43,278 bases of DNA from positions 1 through 43,278 of the IMG/VR virus record IMGVR_UViG_3300015360_000079; one strand, given 5' to 3'. The position numbers were made by a program, and so were the translations under genes. The notes under the pieces were generated by a model. It was not told where the DNA came from and did no database searches. It saw only the letters and a list, made by a program, of their open reading frames with translations. The DNA is from a virus. Shown here one piece after another: positions 7,863 to 17,677 of this stretch (position 1 is its first letter; each line of letters opens with the position of its first letter).

Positions 7863-8437
7863 ATTATTATGAATTAGTAAAAGAGTTTGAAGAAACTGCG
7901 GATGGGCCAGAAAAGAAACCCATGATTGAAGGCACCCCGCAGGAAATCCTGAATTTAATTATCAGCCTGATTCAAGAAGAAGTAGTGCATGAATTACTTC
8001 CCGCATTGGAAGCAATGAAAACTGGAACTCAAACTATCGAGAAGCTTACCCCGGTTTTGGATGGTATGGTGGATTCTATTTATGTTATCTTGTTTGGTGC
8101 AATCAAAATGAGACTTCCAATTCAGGAAGCTTTTGTTGCAGTGCAAGAAAGTAACATGAAGAAGTTCTTCCCTTGTTCCTACTGTAAGGGTGAAGGATGT
8201 TTGAGCCAGAAAACAACGGTAGAAATGATTGATGGTCAACCTATTAGTATTACCTGCAATACGCGGGGATTCGAAGTTAGAAGGAACCAAGCCAAAAAGA
8301 TTCAGAAACCTTTTGGCTGGAAAGCCCCGGATATTTTTAGTGTTCTGGTAGCTAAGAAATGGCAAGAGATTGCTGCAACGAGAGGGAAATTAACTAGCAC
8401 AGAAGAGGCTAGGAAGGAAGGAATTAGCTATGGCTGA
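7859..8437 (+). CDS. MazG-like nucleoside triphosphate pyrophosphohydrolase with a zinc-knuckle insert
   Basis: The first 100 residues match MazG/PRA-PH-like folds: helices with EE-x3-E (residues 40-45), the D68-x3-D72 pair and the ending VQESNMKKF. The usual tail (GFEVRRNQAKKIQKPFGWKAPDI) follows, but between them lies a cysteine-rich insert, CSYCKGEGC near 106-114 and C133. This resembles a half-degenerate DnaJ-type knuckle. Such enzymes cleave (d)NTPs or alarmones to monophosphates. The stop overlaps the next small ORF. Confidence 0.75.
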   Translation: MNYYELVKEFEETADGPEKKPMIEGTPQEILNLIISLIQEEVVHELLPALEAMKTGTQTIEKLTPVLDGMVDSIYVILFGAIKMRLPIQEAFVAVQESNMKKFFPCSYCKGEGCLSQKTTVEMIDGQPISITCNTRGFEVRRNQAKKIQKPFGWKAPDIFSVLVAKKWQEIAATRGKLTSTEEARKEGISYG

Positions 8438-8543
8438 ACCCCGGCCAGATAACTGGATAGTAATGACTGCAAAGTTTTTTCTAATTGTAGTTGCTCTAAG
8501 TGCAGGTGCAGGAATAATCGTAAGTCTAATTAAATCAATCTAG
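8430..8543 (+). CDS. 37-aa single-pass membrane protein
   Basis: The ATG overlaps the end of the MazG-like gene and is preceded by AAGGAAGG. After a polar start (MAEPRPDNWIV) comes one hydrophobic helix, FFLIVVALSAGAGIIVSLI. It is compact with its neighbours and likely real. Function unknown; a membrane regulator or lysis helper are possibilities only. Confidence 0.55.
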   Translation: MAEPRPDNWIVMTAKFFLIVVALSAGAGIIVSLIKSI

Positions 8544-8555
8544 GAGTGTCCCGCA

Positions 8556-8750
8556 ATGAAAACTAAAGTTCGCTTCACCATTACCGCCACTGTTGATCGC
8601 ATGATTGATATGGAAAACTTCAAGCAAGCTGAAAGCATTGATGAATGTATTGAGCAAGAAAGCGCAGAACTTCAGGAACGGCAAGCTGCAAGTGAGGCTT
8701 TGCAGGATGCCGACCTGATTGAAGTTACTGCTGTAAAGTTACTGGCGTAG
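8556..8750 (+). CDS. hypothetical 64-aa acidic protein, last gene of the plus-strand block
   Basis: TAGGAG at 8541-8546 precedes the ATG. The product is a small Glu/Gln-rich helical protein (SIDECIEQESAELQERQAAS) with no known motif. Its 3' end overlaps the end of the convergent 1553-residue virion gene by 26 bp, so the two transcription units meet without spare sequence and without a visible bidirectional terminator. Confidence 0.6.
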   Translation: MKTKVRFTITATVDRMIDMENFKQAESIDECIEQESAELQERQAASEALQDADLIEVTAVKLLA

Positions 8751-11700
8751 AAGGAATAGGAGTATTTAGAAAATCAGGCAACTCACCACCCATGACTGTT
8801 TGCATGTTGCGAACAACAGGGTCGGTGAGTTGTGTTTTCATTTTGTTAACTACAGATTGATTTGCACCAAGCATTTGACGGTGAACCCAACCGTTAAAGT
8901 TTTCAATCCTTCCTCCGGCAGCTGCGTATCCCGTTGCCATTTCTCTCCAATCCTCTGTTGAGAGAGTATTAATCTTATCCCCGGCAAGTTTGCTTTTTAC
9001 TATGGCTCCGTAAGTTTCAATCCTATCCTTGTCCAGAGCTTTATATTTTGCAAAACGATACATAGAATCAAGTTGAATTGCCTCATCCAAAGGTCTGCCA
9101 CCTAGAATCCTTGAGGCATTAGACCAACTTGCAAGGTCATTGTTAGAAGAAATAAGATTGCCAGCATTAGTAGTAGATCGGCCCGATACAACTTGAGCGA
9201 TACCAGCAAGAGGCCGATTGATACCATTGTGAGCAAGCCCATCCAAAAGGATTTGTCCATTCAATCCCCCTTGAGTAGTTCTCTTAGCAGTTTCCCAAAC
9301 AGTAGAAGCAAACCTTGCAGTGGCATTTACAATCGGAAGCTCTAAAACCGAGGTAGGAATAACAGTAGCATACCGCGGGGTTAGATCGCCCCTAGAATAA
9401 ATGTTAGTGTTGATTGCATTGGAGCCGATTCCATACATAATCCAATCACCAATATCCTTGCCGACAACTTTATAGGTTCCAGAGATAATATCCTCATGGC
9501 CAGGAGTATTGTTGCCGACAAGATTGGTGTTAATAGCGTAGAAAGCAGGATTAGATTGCAGACCATAGAGAGTATTCTGCATCCCGAGCATCATGCCAAC
9601 AGCTTTCTTATCCCCGGTTTCTAGGAATCTAAAGGCATTTTGAACAAGGTTGAATTGGTAAGTTTGGAAGAGGCCAATAGCATTACCAACAGGGCCTTGG
9701 AATAAAACTGGACGTTGAGAGGCAGTAAGATTCCCCATTACCCTGTTGAGGAATGTGTTTTGGTAGGATACAATTTCCGCTCTTGACAGCCCCGCAGCAG
9801 TTCCAATCTGACGCATGATATCCGCAGCAATGAATCTAGTAAATCCTTGGCTCCAATCATTACCAGTAACTTTGACTCCGAGATTAACAAGGGCTTCGCC
9901 TTTCTGTTGGAGATAAGAAGCTGAGAGTTTACTTGGTTCAAGTGTAGCGGTTTCTGCCATTTCTCGAACTGCATCAAGTTCTGTTTTGAAAAACTGAAGC
10001 TTTTTGTAATCTTCAAAGATAGCCTTGTCTTTGAAAAAGGTTCCAATCGCATTGCTAACAAGTTTAGGAATTGAAGGAATAGCCGCACCTTCCACCCCCG
10101 GGATTCCTACATTCATTAGGGACGAAAGCCTGCCAACAGCTTCAGAATTTCCAGTGATAGCCCGGCGGATATTGCTAATTTCAGGACCCAAAATTGTAGG
10201 CGTTGAAAGAATATTCATCAGAGTATCCAAGAAATCCAGCCGAAGAACGCCAGTAGCCAATGCTCCGTTAGCTTTCTGAATAAATCCTTGAATCACAGGC
10301 TTGGGAATAGAAGTATTAGCCAATGCCAAATCAGCCATAGAACCATAAGGATTCTCATAGCCGTATTTTTTCATAATTTGGTTAGCTTCTGCCCAACCAA
10401 TCTCACCCTGCGCAGCTTTGCTAAAAGCAGACTTAATGCTATTCCAAAGAGTTGTCCCCGAAGATTCAACAAACTCATTAATCTGACTTAGGGTTTTATA
10501 TTCTCCAAGCTTAGATTGATTCAATCCAGTGTGAATCATATCCTCGTAAGGATTTTTAACAGTGCGCTCATTGATGAAAGTCTTACCTTGCGAGGTTGCA
10601 ATGTTAGTGTATTCCTTACCAAGCTGGCGAAGTTCTGCAAACTCTTGCCCATAGCGAAGCTCTAACATTCCCCGATTTAGATTTGAAATTTGGCTATAGT
10701 GCCAGCCATTGAATTCATCCAACACATGAGAGTCAGTCCGAGGAATAACATCCGAAAGGATTCCTTGGCGAGCAAGAGAGTTGTTGATTTTGAATTCATT
10801 AAACATCAACTGAGAGTCATACTCCCCTTTGATTTTATAGAATTCCTTAACATCATTCTTGGTAAAGACTTCAAACTGATCGCCAAAGCGCTCTTTAATT
10901 AGCTGAATCTTTTTAGCAAGTGAGTCTGCACTGGAAGCTACGATAGCGTGCTTTTCACTGGAAGCCCCGAATTTTCCAACAGGTTCCGTAACGAAGGCTA
11001 CAAAGTTTTGCTTTGCAGTATCAATCGGAGGAATGTAGATTGTAGAAGAATCAAGATTACTGATCTGTCCCCGGGCATTGACTAATTCTTTGATCGAGGC
11101 TACGCGAGTAGAGTTAATCTTGGTATGAGTTTCCAAGTATTTAAAGACTTCAGCCGGCATAGTAAATACATCACCCGCGCCGGGAGCTGGAATTGGTTGT
11201 TGTTTTTGCAAGGCTTTAGCAACAGCTTCCTGATACTCTCTACGAATGATAGAGTTCTCAGGGTAGGTTGCAAGTCCAAGGTTGTCAAAAACATACTTAC
11301 TGGAACTTCCACGGAGCTTGTTAACTACCCCGTTAAATTCAGCCATAAACTGCGGGGAATTCCTAATAGCTACTTCTACCCCAAACAGAGTATCAATGGC
11401 AGCTTGAAAATCCTGTTTAATTTTCTGTCCAACATACTTTCCAAGCCACTCCATTTCAGCTTGAAAGGTTCCATAGTTAGCGGAGGAAGAAGTAATAACT
11501 CCCTGAGTAATGTCAGCAGGATTAGCTTTCCTTGCTTGAGCTGTTAAATCCCGCGGAAGATCAGCAGAATCTGGCCCAAAGAATTTATCCGTAGTAGTAA
11601 GGGCATTGGTTTGGGCTTGCTTAACCCGCATGTGAACATCCAGAATTCCTTCCATTACTGGCCGGGACTGGACTGAAACCGTATCGTAAGTTAAGACTGC

Positions 11701-13386
11701 GTAATGTGGTGCTTGATAGTCAACCTTACCAAACAAATTCCAAGCTCCACCAGAAGCAGTGTTTTCTACAAATTCTCTGTCCACGTCTGCAATACGTGCA
11801 ACTTCGTCTGCATTTTTTCCTTGGAGTAAGAGATCTTCAACAAGCTTTTCTTTCTGCCCTCTAACATAGAGTGCAAGATCTTCATAAGATTTAATTTCTA
11901 CACCCCCGGGAGCACCAACAAACTGTGCATCCTTAGGTTGTTCAAGAAGTGCTTTCTGAGCTTTGCCCAAATCTTTAACATCAATAACTTCATTCACATG
12001 AAGCTTAGGAGCAAGACTCCAAGAAGTCCAATAAGTATTTGCTTCAATAGGGCTAAGTTCAGTGAGGTCAACATTCTTTCCTGGAGCCTTGAAGTTATGG
12101 CCACCAGCAACCAAGTCCCCGGATTTAAGCCGAGTTACTCCCGCGCCTTTAGTTGCAAAATCTGCAACAGTAGGCACAGGCTCAGTAATAAGCAAATCAC
12201 CATGAGTGGAAGTTTGGCTCATATCCAAAACAAGCTGATTACGCTCAAGCTTGAGAGGATTTACACCCCAAGAATTAGGATGTTTAGTAGTAGGAATCTC
12301 AGGATTTCTAGCCGAGGCTAGTCTACTAACCTTTTCAACGCCACCAATAACCCCGGCAGCGTCATCAAGATTTCCAATAGAGTCAATATTGTTTTTCAGT
12401 GCTTGACCAAGTTGCTCATCTCCCCCAGCTAAGACGTTGAAATCATTAGCAATGTTCTGGTCAATAGTTTTTCTGGAGCTTTTGGTAAGCCCAACTTGTT
12501 TGGGGTCAGTAGGACTAAGCAAAGATTCAGGGCTGAGCAGATCATCTTTTCCTGCTCGATCAACATATTGTCTTGCAATCTTAGTTCCCCCATCGAGTTT
12601 TACTGCACCAATCTGGGGAACAAGTTCGTATTGCCTGTTTTTGCTGGTTTCCAGCCTGAGGAATTTATTCAGCTGTCCTTTAACAGCCGCATACTCGATT
12701 ACTCCACCAATGGTTCCCCCGAGGATTCCAGCAAAAATCATGTTCCTGCCAGAATCCATTGCTAGATTCATCCAATCTACTTCTTCCTTATCAAGGGCGG
12801 GAGCAACTTTCATAGTTGCCACAATGGCAGCTTCAAATGCCATAGCATCCAAAACTTGATTTCCTGCACCAAGCAGAACTGCACGAACTTTGTTTGCACT
12901 CAGCGTGTCATAAACAGTCCCGGCAGCAATCTCTTGTTTTGCAAGGTCGAGGAATTCTTTTTGTTTGGAGCCAAAGAGGCCAGTAGCAACTTCAAAGTTT
13001 TTGCCAAACTTTCCTGCTTGAGCAAAGCGAAGTGCTTTAACACCAATAGTTCCAGGAACCAGCATTGCAGCAAGCTCACCAACAATACCAATCCCCGCGG
13101 AATTCTCTGAATAATACTTTCCTAAATCATCATCAAAGTATTTTATTGCATCTCCGGTCTTTACATACTTGGAGTCTGCACCAAAAATGTTTCCAACTGC
13201 AACAGCGGTGTTATAGAGGGAATTTCCTGTAGCAATCAGTGAGGCTGCTACACCTTTAGTAAGCCCATCAGAAAGCTTATCTACAAAGGTGCCACCATTT
13301 GTTTGAAAGATGGTGTGATTATTGGCAGCCAAAATCATAGGATTTACTGCCCCAACATTATCGTCTAAACCAAGTTCTTCAGCCAT
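8725..13386 (-). CDS. very large (1553-aa) putative internal virion / DNA-ejection protein
   Basis: This is the last gene of the late block, directly after a lytic transglycosylase virion protein and two genes after the lysis cassette. The sequence has Gly/Ala-rich hydrophobic stretches near the N-terminus (GIVGELAAMLVPGTIG, NMIFAGILGGTIGGVIEYAA), then long helical regions and no catalytic motif that I recognise. Size and place match the largest ejection proteins of podoviruses, which form a channel across the cell envelope. This is inference; no family hallmark was seen. Its 3' end overlaps a convergent gene by 26 bp. Confidence 0.7.
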   Translation of the reverse strand: MAEELGLDDNVGAVNPMILAANNHTIFQTNGGTFVDKLSDGLTKGVAASLIATGNSLYNTAVAVGNIFGADSKYVKTGDAIKYFDDDLGKYYSENSAGIGIVGELAAMLVPGTIGVKALRFAQAGKFGKNFEVATGLFGSKQKEFLDLAKQEIAAGTVYDTLSANKVRAVLLGAGNQVLDAMAFEAAIVATMKVAPALDKEEVDWMNLAMDSGRNMIFAGILGGTIGGVIEYAAVKGQLNKFLRLETSKNRQYELVPQIGAVKLDGGTKIARQYVDRAGKDDLLSPESLLSPTDPKQVGLTKSSRKTIDQNIANDFNVLAGGDEQLGQALKNNIDSIGNLDDAAGVIGGVEKVSRLASARNPEIPTTKHPNSWGVNPLKLERNQLVLDMSQTSTHGDLLITEPVPTVADFATKGAGVTRLKSGDLVAGGHNFKAPGKNVDLTELSPIEANTYWTSWSLAPKLHVNEVIDVKDLGKAQKALLEQPKDAQFVGAPGGVEIKSYEDLALYVRGQKEKLVEDLLLQGKNADEVARIADVDREFVENTASGGAWNLFGKVDYQAPHYAVLTYDTVSVQSRPVMEGILDVHMRVKQAQTNALTTTDKFFGPDSADLPRDLTAQARKANPADITQGVITSSSANYGTFQAEMEWLGKYVGQKIKQDFQAAIDTLFGVEVAIRNSPQFMAEFNGVVNKLRGSSSKYVFDNLGLATYPENSIIRREYQEAVAKALQKQQPIPAPGAGDVFTMPAEVFKYLETHTKINSTRVASIKELVNARGQISNLDSSTIYIPPIDTAKQNFVAFVTEPVGKFGASSEKHAIVASSADSLAKKIQLIKERFGDQFEVFTKNDVKEFYKIKGEYDSQLMFNEFKINNSLARQGILSDVIPRTDSHVLDEFNGWHYSQISNLNRGMLELRYGQEFAELRQLGKEYTNIATSQGKTFINERTVKNPYEDMIHTGLNQSKLGEYKTLSQINEFVESSGTTLWNSIKSAFSKAAQGEIGWAEANQIMKKYGYENPYGSMADLALANTSIPKPVIQGFIQKANGALATGVLRLDFLDTLMNILSTPTILGPEISNIRRAITGNSEAVGRLSSLMNVGIPGVEGAAIPSIPKLVSNAIGTFFKDKAIFEDYKKLQFFKTELDAVREMAETATLEPSKLSASYLQQKGEALVNLGVKVTGNDWSQGFTRFIAADIMRQIGTAAGLSRAEIVSYQNTFLNRVMGNLTASQRPVLFQGPVGNAIGLFQTYQFNLVQNAFRFLETGDKKAVGMMLGMQNTLYGLQSNPAFYAINTNLVGNNTPGHEDIISGTYKVVGKDIGDWIMYGIGSNAINTNIYSRGDLTPRYATVIPTSVLELPIVNATARFASTVWETAKRTTQGGLNGQILLDGLAHNGINRPLAGIAQVVSGRSTTNAGNLISSNNDLASWSNASRILGGRPLDEAIQLDSMYRFAKYKALDKDRIETYGAIVKSKLAGDKINTLSTEDWREMATGYAAAGGRIENFNGWVHRQMLGANQSVVNKMKTQLTDPVVRNMQTVMGGELPDFLNTPIPSTPVTLQQ

Positions 13387-13434
13387 GCTAGTTTCCTATT
13401 ATGTTTGTTAGAGGAAAGAAAAAACTAAAAAAAT

Positions 13435-15609
13435 TTACTGAGCTTCTGCTGGAGTTAGAATTCCCTGTTGAGCACGAGCAGGGCCAAGTTTACCCCGGAT
13501 TTCTTTACTAAGATTCTTAGCTTGCAACAAAGCCAGGAAACTGCTCATTGCTGCAGGGTTAGTCATATCAATATTAACTGTAGTGCTAAAAAGATTCTTG
13601 CGGGATTCAAACTTCCCAGGAATCTCCACATCATCTGCCGCAGCTGCAATGCTGGTAGGAACTTTAATCTGGAGTGGATAACTATTTTGCTGCTGGAGTC
13701 CAACAGATTGATAATTATAAACTCGATTGTTAATTGAAGTTCCAAGCTTGTAGTAAGCTGCAAGATCAGTTACAGCCTGCTCCCGAGAATAGCCATCCTT
13801 CCCAATCTGAGCAACTACTGATTGTGCCAGCACAAGATCATTAACTTGCTGGTGCCCGGTTGCAGTATTAAGAGTTTTAAGAACCTCTTTGAATTGTGGG
13901 TTGAAAGGAATCGGGCCAGAATTAACTGCTTCAGCCATAACAGTAGGAGAAGGAATAGCATAAGGATTATCCCCGGCATTGCTTTGGGGATTATTCCTCA
14001 TAATCTCAAACTGCCCATTGATGTATTGATTCTTAACAATAGCTTTAGCTTTATCCGTGGTAGCTAGCGCAGTAATCTGTGCAGGTATCTGAGATTCAAT
14101 GTCAATAACTTTCTGCAAAATCCTGCCCTGACCATCACTAATTTTAGCCCGGGGAAGCAGTTGAAAAGCTTTCATTGCATCAACAGGATTATCACCAAGC
14201 CGGCCAGTTGCCACAACTTGAGCAATGACAGATTGTTCTTCCTGTTTAAGTTGTTCAAACTGCTGCGGAGTATAGCCAACAGAAGCAAGATCATTCCTAA
14301 AGCGTTCTGCTTGTGCAGTTTTAGCTTTAAGAAGTTCATTGCGTTCCCGGGAATTAGCAAGCAGCACATCCCGATAAGCTAATTGAGATTCCAACTGTGC
14401 AATAGCAGCAGCTTCAGTAAGCCCACCACGAGCCAAAGCATTACGATTGATACTCAACTGGCTAAGAGTTGTAGCTTGTGTCATTTCAAGCTGTGCAACT
14501 TCCATTTGGCTCTTAGCAAACTTAGCGTTGGCCTCAGCTTTAACACCATCTGCGCTAAGAGTCGTTGTTGCAAGAGCATCAGTAGCAGCTTGGCGTTGAA
14601 CACTAGTGTTAAGCTCATTGACCAATCGAGCTCTAGTATTGATTTGGTCAACACCAGCGTTATATTCAGTTTGCAGCCGGGGAAGCTCAGCAAATTGTGC
14701 ACTGAGAACTTCCATAATCCCATTGTCTTGAATGTTTTTCTTTTCAAGACCTGCAATGGCATCAGCCCTAGCAATATTCATCTTGCCAAGGTCTTTAATT
14801 TCCTGCAGGGTCTGCCCTACAATGTAGCCAGAATCATTAGGATTAACTCCCGCGGCAGTAGCATTGCTAGAAACCTGATTTGCTTTGGCAAGTTCTTGGT
14901 TTCGCAAATCAATGCTTAAATCTCTAATAGACTTTCCTGCATCCGTAGCTGCTTGAATTCCACGTTCAGAAGAAACGCGGAAAGCTTGAGTAGCTTGGTC
15001 AACAGCAGTAATTGCATCCTGATTGCTTTTAGCAAGCGCAGAAGTAGATAGTCCAAAAACCCCAAGGATTTTATCAACGGTAGAAACTTGAGTTGAATCT
15101 TCCCCAGGAGCAACAGGGGCAGAAGTAGGAGCACGAGCAACATTGTTAACAGATTCAAGTCTACTTCTAGTTCCATCAGAAGCTAGAAGAACCTGCTCAT
15201 AGGCTGCACGAACCTTAGGAACATAGTTGGCAGTTTCAGAATTGTTTGCTGCTCTGCCACCCATCAAAAGTCTTCTATTGACATTACCACCATTATAACC
15301 TGCCAAAGCTGCGTCAAGATTTCCACCCGCCATTCTCATCTGGTCTTGAAGAATAAGTCCCCCGGCCAGAATGTTGAATTTTGGGTCCTTAATGTCTGCA
15401 CCTGCTGGAATTTTGCCTTGCTTTTTTAGATTATCAAATTGTTCTGGCATAACCTGCATAATCCCCTTAGCACCCCGGGGAGAAGTTGCATTGATGTCGC
15501 CAGTTGTGTTTTCTACCATCTGCACAGCCCTAAGAATCATAGGCGGCAAGCCTAGAGTTCTTTCTACTTCACTAAAATCCTGACCATAGTCTGCAACAGA
15601 TTTAGTCAT
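13435..15609 (-). CDS. internal virion protein with N-terminal lytic transglycosylase (SLT) domain
   Basis: The 724-residue product starts with an SLT fold: catalytic Glu33 in MVEN, then SPRGAKGIMQVMPEQF at 43-58 and AGYNGG at 103-108. The remainder is long, Ala/Gln-rich and helical, typical of virion-carried proteins that cut peptidoglycan locally during DNA entry. It is followed by the 1553-residue protein, and the two probably act together as the ejection apparatus. The domain call is firm; virion location is inferred from context. Confidence 0.85.
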   Translation of the reverse strand: MTKSVADYGQDFSEVERTLGLPPMILRAVQMVENTTGDINATSPRGAKGIMQVMPEQFDNLKKQGKIPAGADIKDPKFNILAGGLILQDQMRMAGGNLDAALAGYNGGNVNRRLLMGGRAANNSETANYVPKVRAAYEQVLLASDGTRSRLESVNNVARAPTSAPVAPGEDSTQVSTVDKILGVFGLSTSALAKSNQDAITAVDQATQAFRVSSERGIQAATDAGKSIRDLSIDLRNQELAKANQVSSNATAAGVNPNDSGYIVGQTLQEIKDLGKMNIARADAIAGLEKKNIQDNGIMEVLSAQFAELPRLQTEYNAGVDQINTRARLVNELNTSVQRQAATDALATTTLSADGVKAEANAKFAKSQMEVAQLEMTQATTLSQLSINRNALARGGLTEAAAIAQLESQLAYRDVLLANSRERNELLKAKTAQAERFRNDLASVGYTPQQFEQLKQEEQSVIAQVVATGRLGDNPVDAMKAFQLLPRAKISDGQGRILQKVIDIESQIPAQITALATTDKAKAIVKNQYINGQFEIMRNNPQSNAGDNPYAIPSPTVMAEAVNSGPIPFNPQFKEVLKTLNTATGHQQVNDLVLAQSVVAQIGKDGYSREQAVTDLAAYYKLGTSINNRVYNYQSVGLQQQNSYPLQIKVPTSIAAAADDVEIPGKFESRKNLFSTTVNIDMTNPAAMSSFLALLQAKNLSKEIRGKLGPARAQQGILTPAEAQ

Positions 15610-15625
15610 TAGAGTTCCTCAATTC

Positions 15626-17245
15626 TTAAACAATGGTAGGACTGCCAAGATCACCAGGAGTATAGTTAGGAAGTGCATCAGGGTCAACAGTATTAAGAGC
15701 GTTATACTGATCTAACCAGCCCTGAATATCAGACCCAATCTTTTCTCTAAACTCTGTATCTGGTTGATATTTAAAGTTCTGCTTGTAGGGAACAACTACG
15801 CCATCAGGAAGTTTAGAGAACAAATCTCCATATTCCCGTTCTAGTTCAAGATTCTGTCCGTCGCCTGGCTGCAGCGGGAATTTAAACAGCTCTTTTGCAT
15901 TAGCAGAATAACCAAACCAGCTACCGTCAAAACCTTTATTTGAAAAGCTACCATCAACTGAGTAACCTTTAGGTTCTGCCGGGGTTTTTCCGCCAGCGGC
16001 GCTAGAAGCAAGACTTCCAAGAATTGCACCAATAGCAGTTCCAATGCCGGGAAGAATAGCAGTTCCAATAGCGGTTCCAACAGCACCCCTCACATCACCT
16101 TGTGCAAGTTTAAAGAGCGCACCAAGATAAGGAACAAAATTTGAGAAAGATGCACCCGCAACATCGGCAGCAGTTGCTGCGCTATCAGTAGCTAGTGAAC
16201 CACCAAATGAGAAAGGGTTTTCTCCAAAAATAGATGCAGCATTTCCGGCACCGCCAAGCGCACCAAAGATTGAATCTCCAGAGCCAGTGATTCCACTAGA
16301 AATGTCAAAGCCACTAGACGTAGCTCCTGCAGCATTACCAAAATTAAATGCGTCGGAAGCTCCAGAACTCCCGCTTAGAAATCCGGAAACTCCAGGTTCT
16401 CCGGCAGCATTTTGAAGATTCCCGAAATCGAGTCCGCTAGTGCTGGGTCCTGTGCGAAAAAAGTCCCCAACGGAGCCGACCCCCTCAGCGGCGCCACCAA
16501 AGTTAGGGTTGGACATAATAGATTCTACGAGTGCAGCAGGATTAGTTGAACCTAAATCATAGCTAAATCCTGGAGTAACTCCACCACCAATTCCTAGATT
16601 CTGTCCAACATCAGTAAGTGGCCCAAGTCCACCAGCTTGCACAGTTGCTTCTAAAGGACTGCCAGCAGTAAAGTCAATTGCTTTATCCCCACCACCAAGC
16701 CCAGGAAGTTTAGTTCCTTTTAGATAGGGTGCAACTTTTCCTGCAATGTTAGCAGCCGCTAGAATTTTAGATGCAGGACTTGCACTTTGAGAACTAGAAG
16801 CAGAAGTCCTAGCAGTATTTCCCGCGTTTGCAGCAGCATTAGTTTGAGCCGCTTGAGCAGCAGCATACTTAGCTGCAGTATCAGTTTTAGCAGCAGTAGC
16901 TTGTGCAACAGCCCGAGCAAAAGCATCATTACCAAGAAGCTGAGCAGTAGAGGAATTATAACCTCCAGTGGTTGCTTGAGCTTGGTAGATTTGTGGCAGT
17001 TGAGTTTCCGACATTTGCTTAAAGATTTGAGCTACAAGTGCATCAGTATCTGCAAATGCAGAAGCTTTTGAAAAGTCCCCGGAATTTGCACGATTAACAG
17101 CACCCCCAAGGAGATTATCAATATTGGCTCTTGCCCCGGGAGAACCAATAGTAGAACTCTTTTTATCATACTGTTGAGCGAGTGTCAGCATTTGGGTTAG
17201 AAATGCATTAGGGTCACTGACTGGAATCTTCTGTTGTTCAGCCAT
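15626..17245 (-). CDS. 539-aa Ala/Gly-rich putative internal virion protein
   Basis: The N-terminal third is helical and Ala/Gln-rich (QATAAKTDTAAKYAAAQAAQ). The middle is rich in Gly, Ser and Phe. A hydrophobic Gly/Ala stretch near residues 390-415 (VGTAIGTAILPGIGTAIGAI) could insert into membranes. A GAAAGGA site precedes the ATG. It lies between holin and transglycosylase genes, so it is likely the smallest of three ejection proteins. No specific family was recognised. Confidence 0.65.
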   Translation of the reverse strand: MAEQQKIPVSDPNAFLTQMLTLAQQYDKKSSTIGSPGARANIDNLLGGAVNRANSGDFSKASAFADTDALVAQIFKQMSETQLPQIYQAQATTGGYNSSTAQLLGNDAFARAVAQATAAKTDTAAKYAAAQAAQTNAAANAGNTARTSASSSQSASPASKILAAANIAGKVAPYLKGTKLPGLGGGDKAIDFTAGSPLEATVQAGGLGPLTDVGQNLGIGGGVTPGFSYDLGSTNPAALVESIMSNPNFGGAAEGVGSVGDFFRTGPSTSGLDFGNLQNAAGEPGVSGFLSGSSGASDAFNFGNAAGATSSGFDISSGITGSGDSIFGALGGAGNAASIFGENPFSFGGSLATDSAATAADVAGASFSNFVPYLGALFKLAQGDVRGAVGTAIGTAILPGIGTAIGAILGSLASSAAGGKTPAEPKGYSVDGSFSNKGFDGSWFGYSANAKELFKFPLQPGDGQNLELEREYGDLFSKLPDGVVVPYKQNFKYQPDTEFREKIGSDIQGWLDQYNALNTVDPDALPNYTPGDLGSPTIV

Positions 17246-17254
17246 GATTTAGCC

Positions 17255-17677
17255 TTAGTCCTTTCCTTTAAGTTTTTCAACAGTTCTGTAGGCGCCAAGA
17301 CCTAACATGCCAAACAGCAGTGTCATAAGAGTTTCAAGTTCTAAAGAGGGTGCTTCACGCCACATCCAAAGATTAGTTCCAAGCCAAGAAAGAATTGGGC
17401 GCAGCATAAGTTGGTAGAAAAGTCCACATGCACAAACCCAACCTACAGCAGGACGCCAGCCAGAAACAAAAAGATTAGGACTCTTTGCTTCCTCAGTATT
17501 AGTTGCTGCTTGAGCTACTGCAAGTTGAACCGCAGCCTCAAGCTCTTTAAGCTCTCTGGTTTGGGTTAATTGCATCAATTCATACTGAGCTTTAGCAGCA
17601 TCAGCAGGGTCAGGAAAGATTCTAGCGATAAGCTTAGAACCTAACTCAAAAATTCCAGAGAGAATTAAAGGATTCAT
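17255..17677 (-). CDS. holin, GTA-type three-transmembrane family
   Basis: The 140-residue protein has an N-terminal amphipathic part (GIFELGSKLIARIFPDPADA), a long helix, then membrane segments around VSGWRPAVGWVCACGLFYQL and LMTLLFGMLGLGAY. The WRPAVGW motif is characteristic of the 3TM holins described for gene transfer agents and many phages. It would perforate the inner membrane to time lysis. It overlaps the endolysin gene upstream by ATGA. Confidence 0.8.
   Translation of the reverse strand: MNPLILSGIFELGSKLIARIFPDPADAAKAQYELMQLTQTRELKELEAAVQLAVAQAATNTEEAKSPNLFVSGWRPAVGWVCACGLFYQLMLRPILSWLGTNLWMWREAPSLELETLMTLLFGMLGLGAYRTVEKLKGKD

Noticed and set aside
8740-8770. bidirectional terminator between the convergent blocks
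   Set aside because: The genes overlap by 26 bp, and no stem followed by a T-run is visible on either strand there.
14383-14919. 178-aa plus-strand frame inside the transglycosylase gene
   Set aside because: Antisense to a long gene with a clear domain and inside the minus-strand late block; Ser/Cys/Leu-rich shadow.
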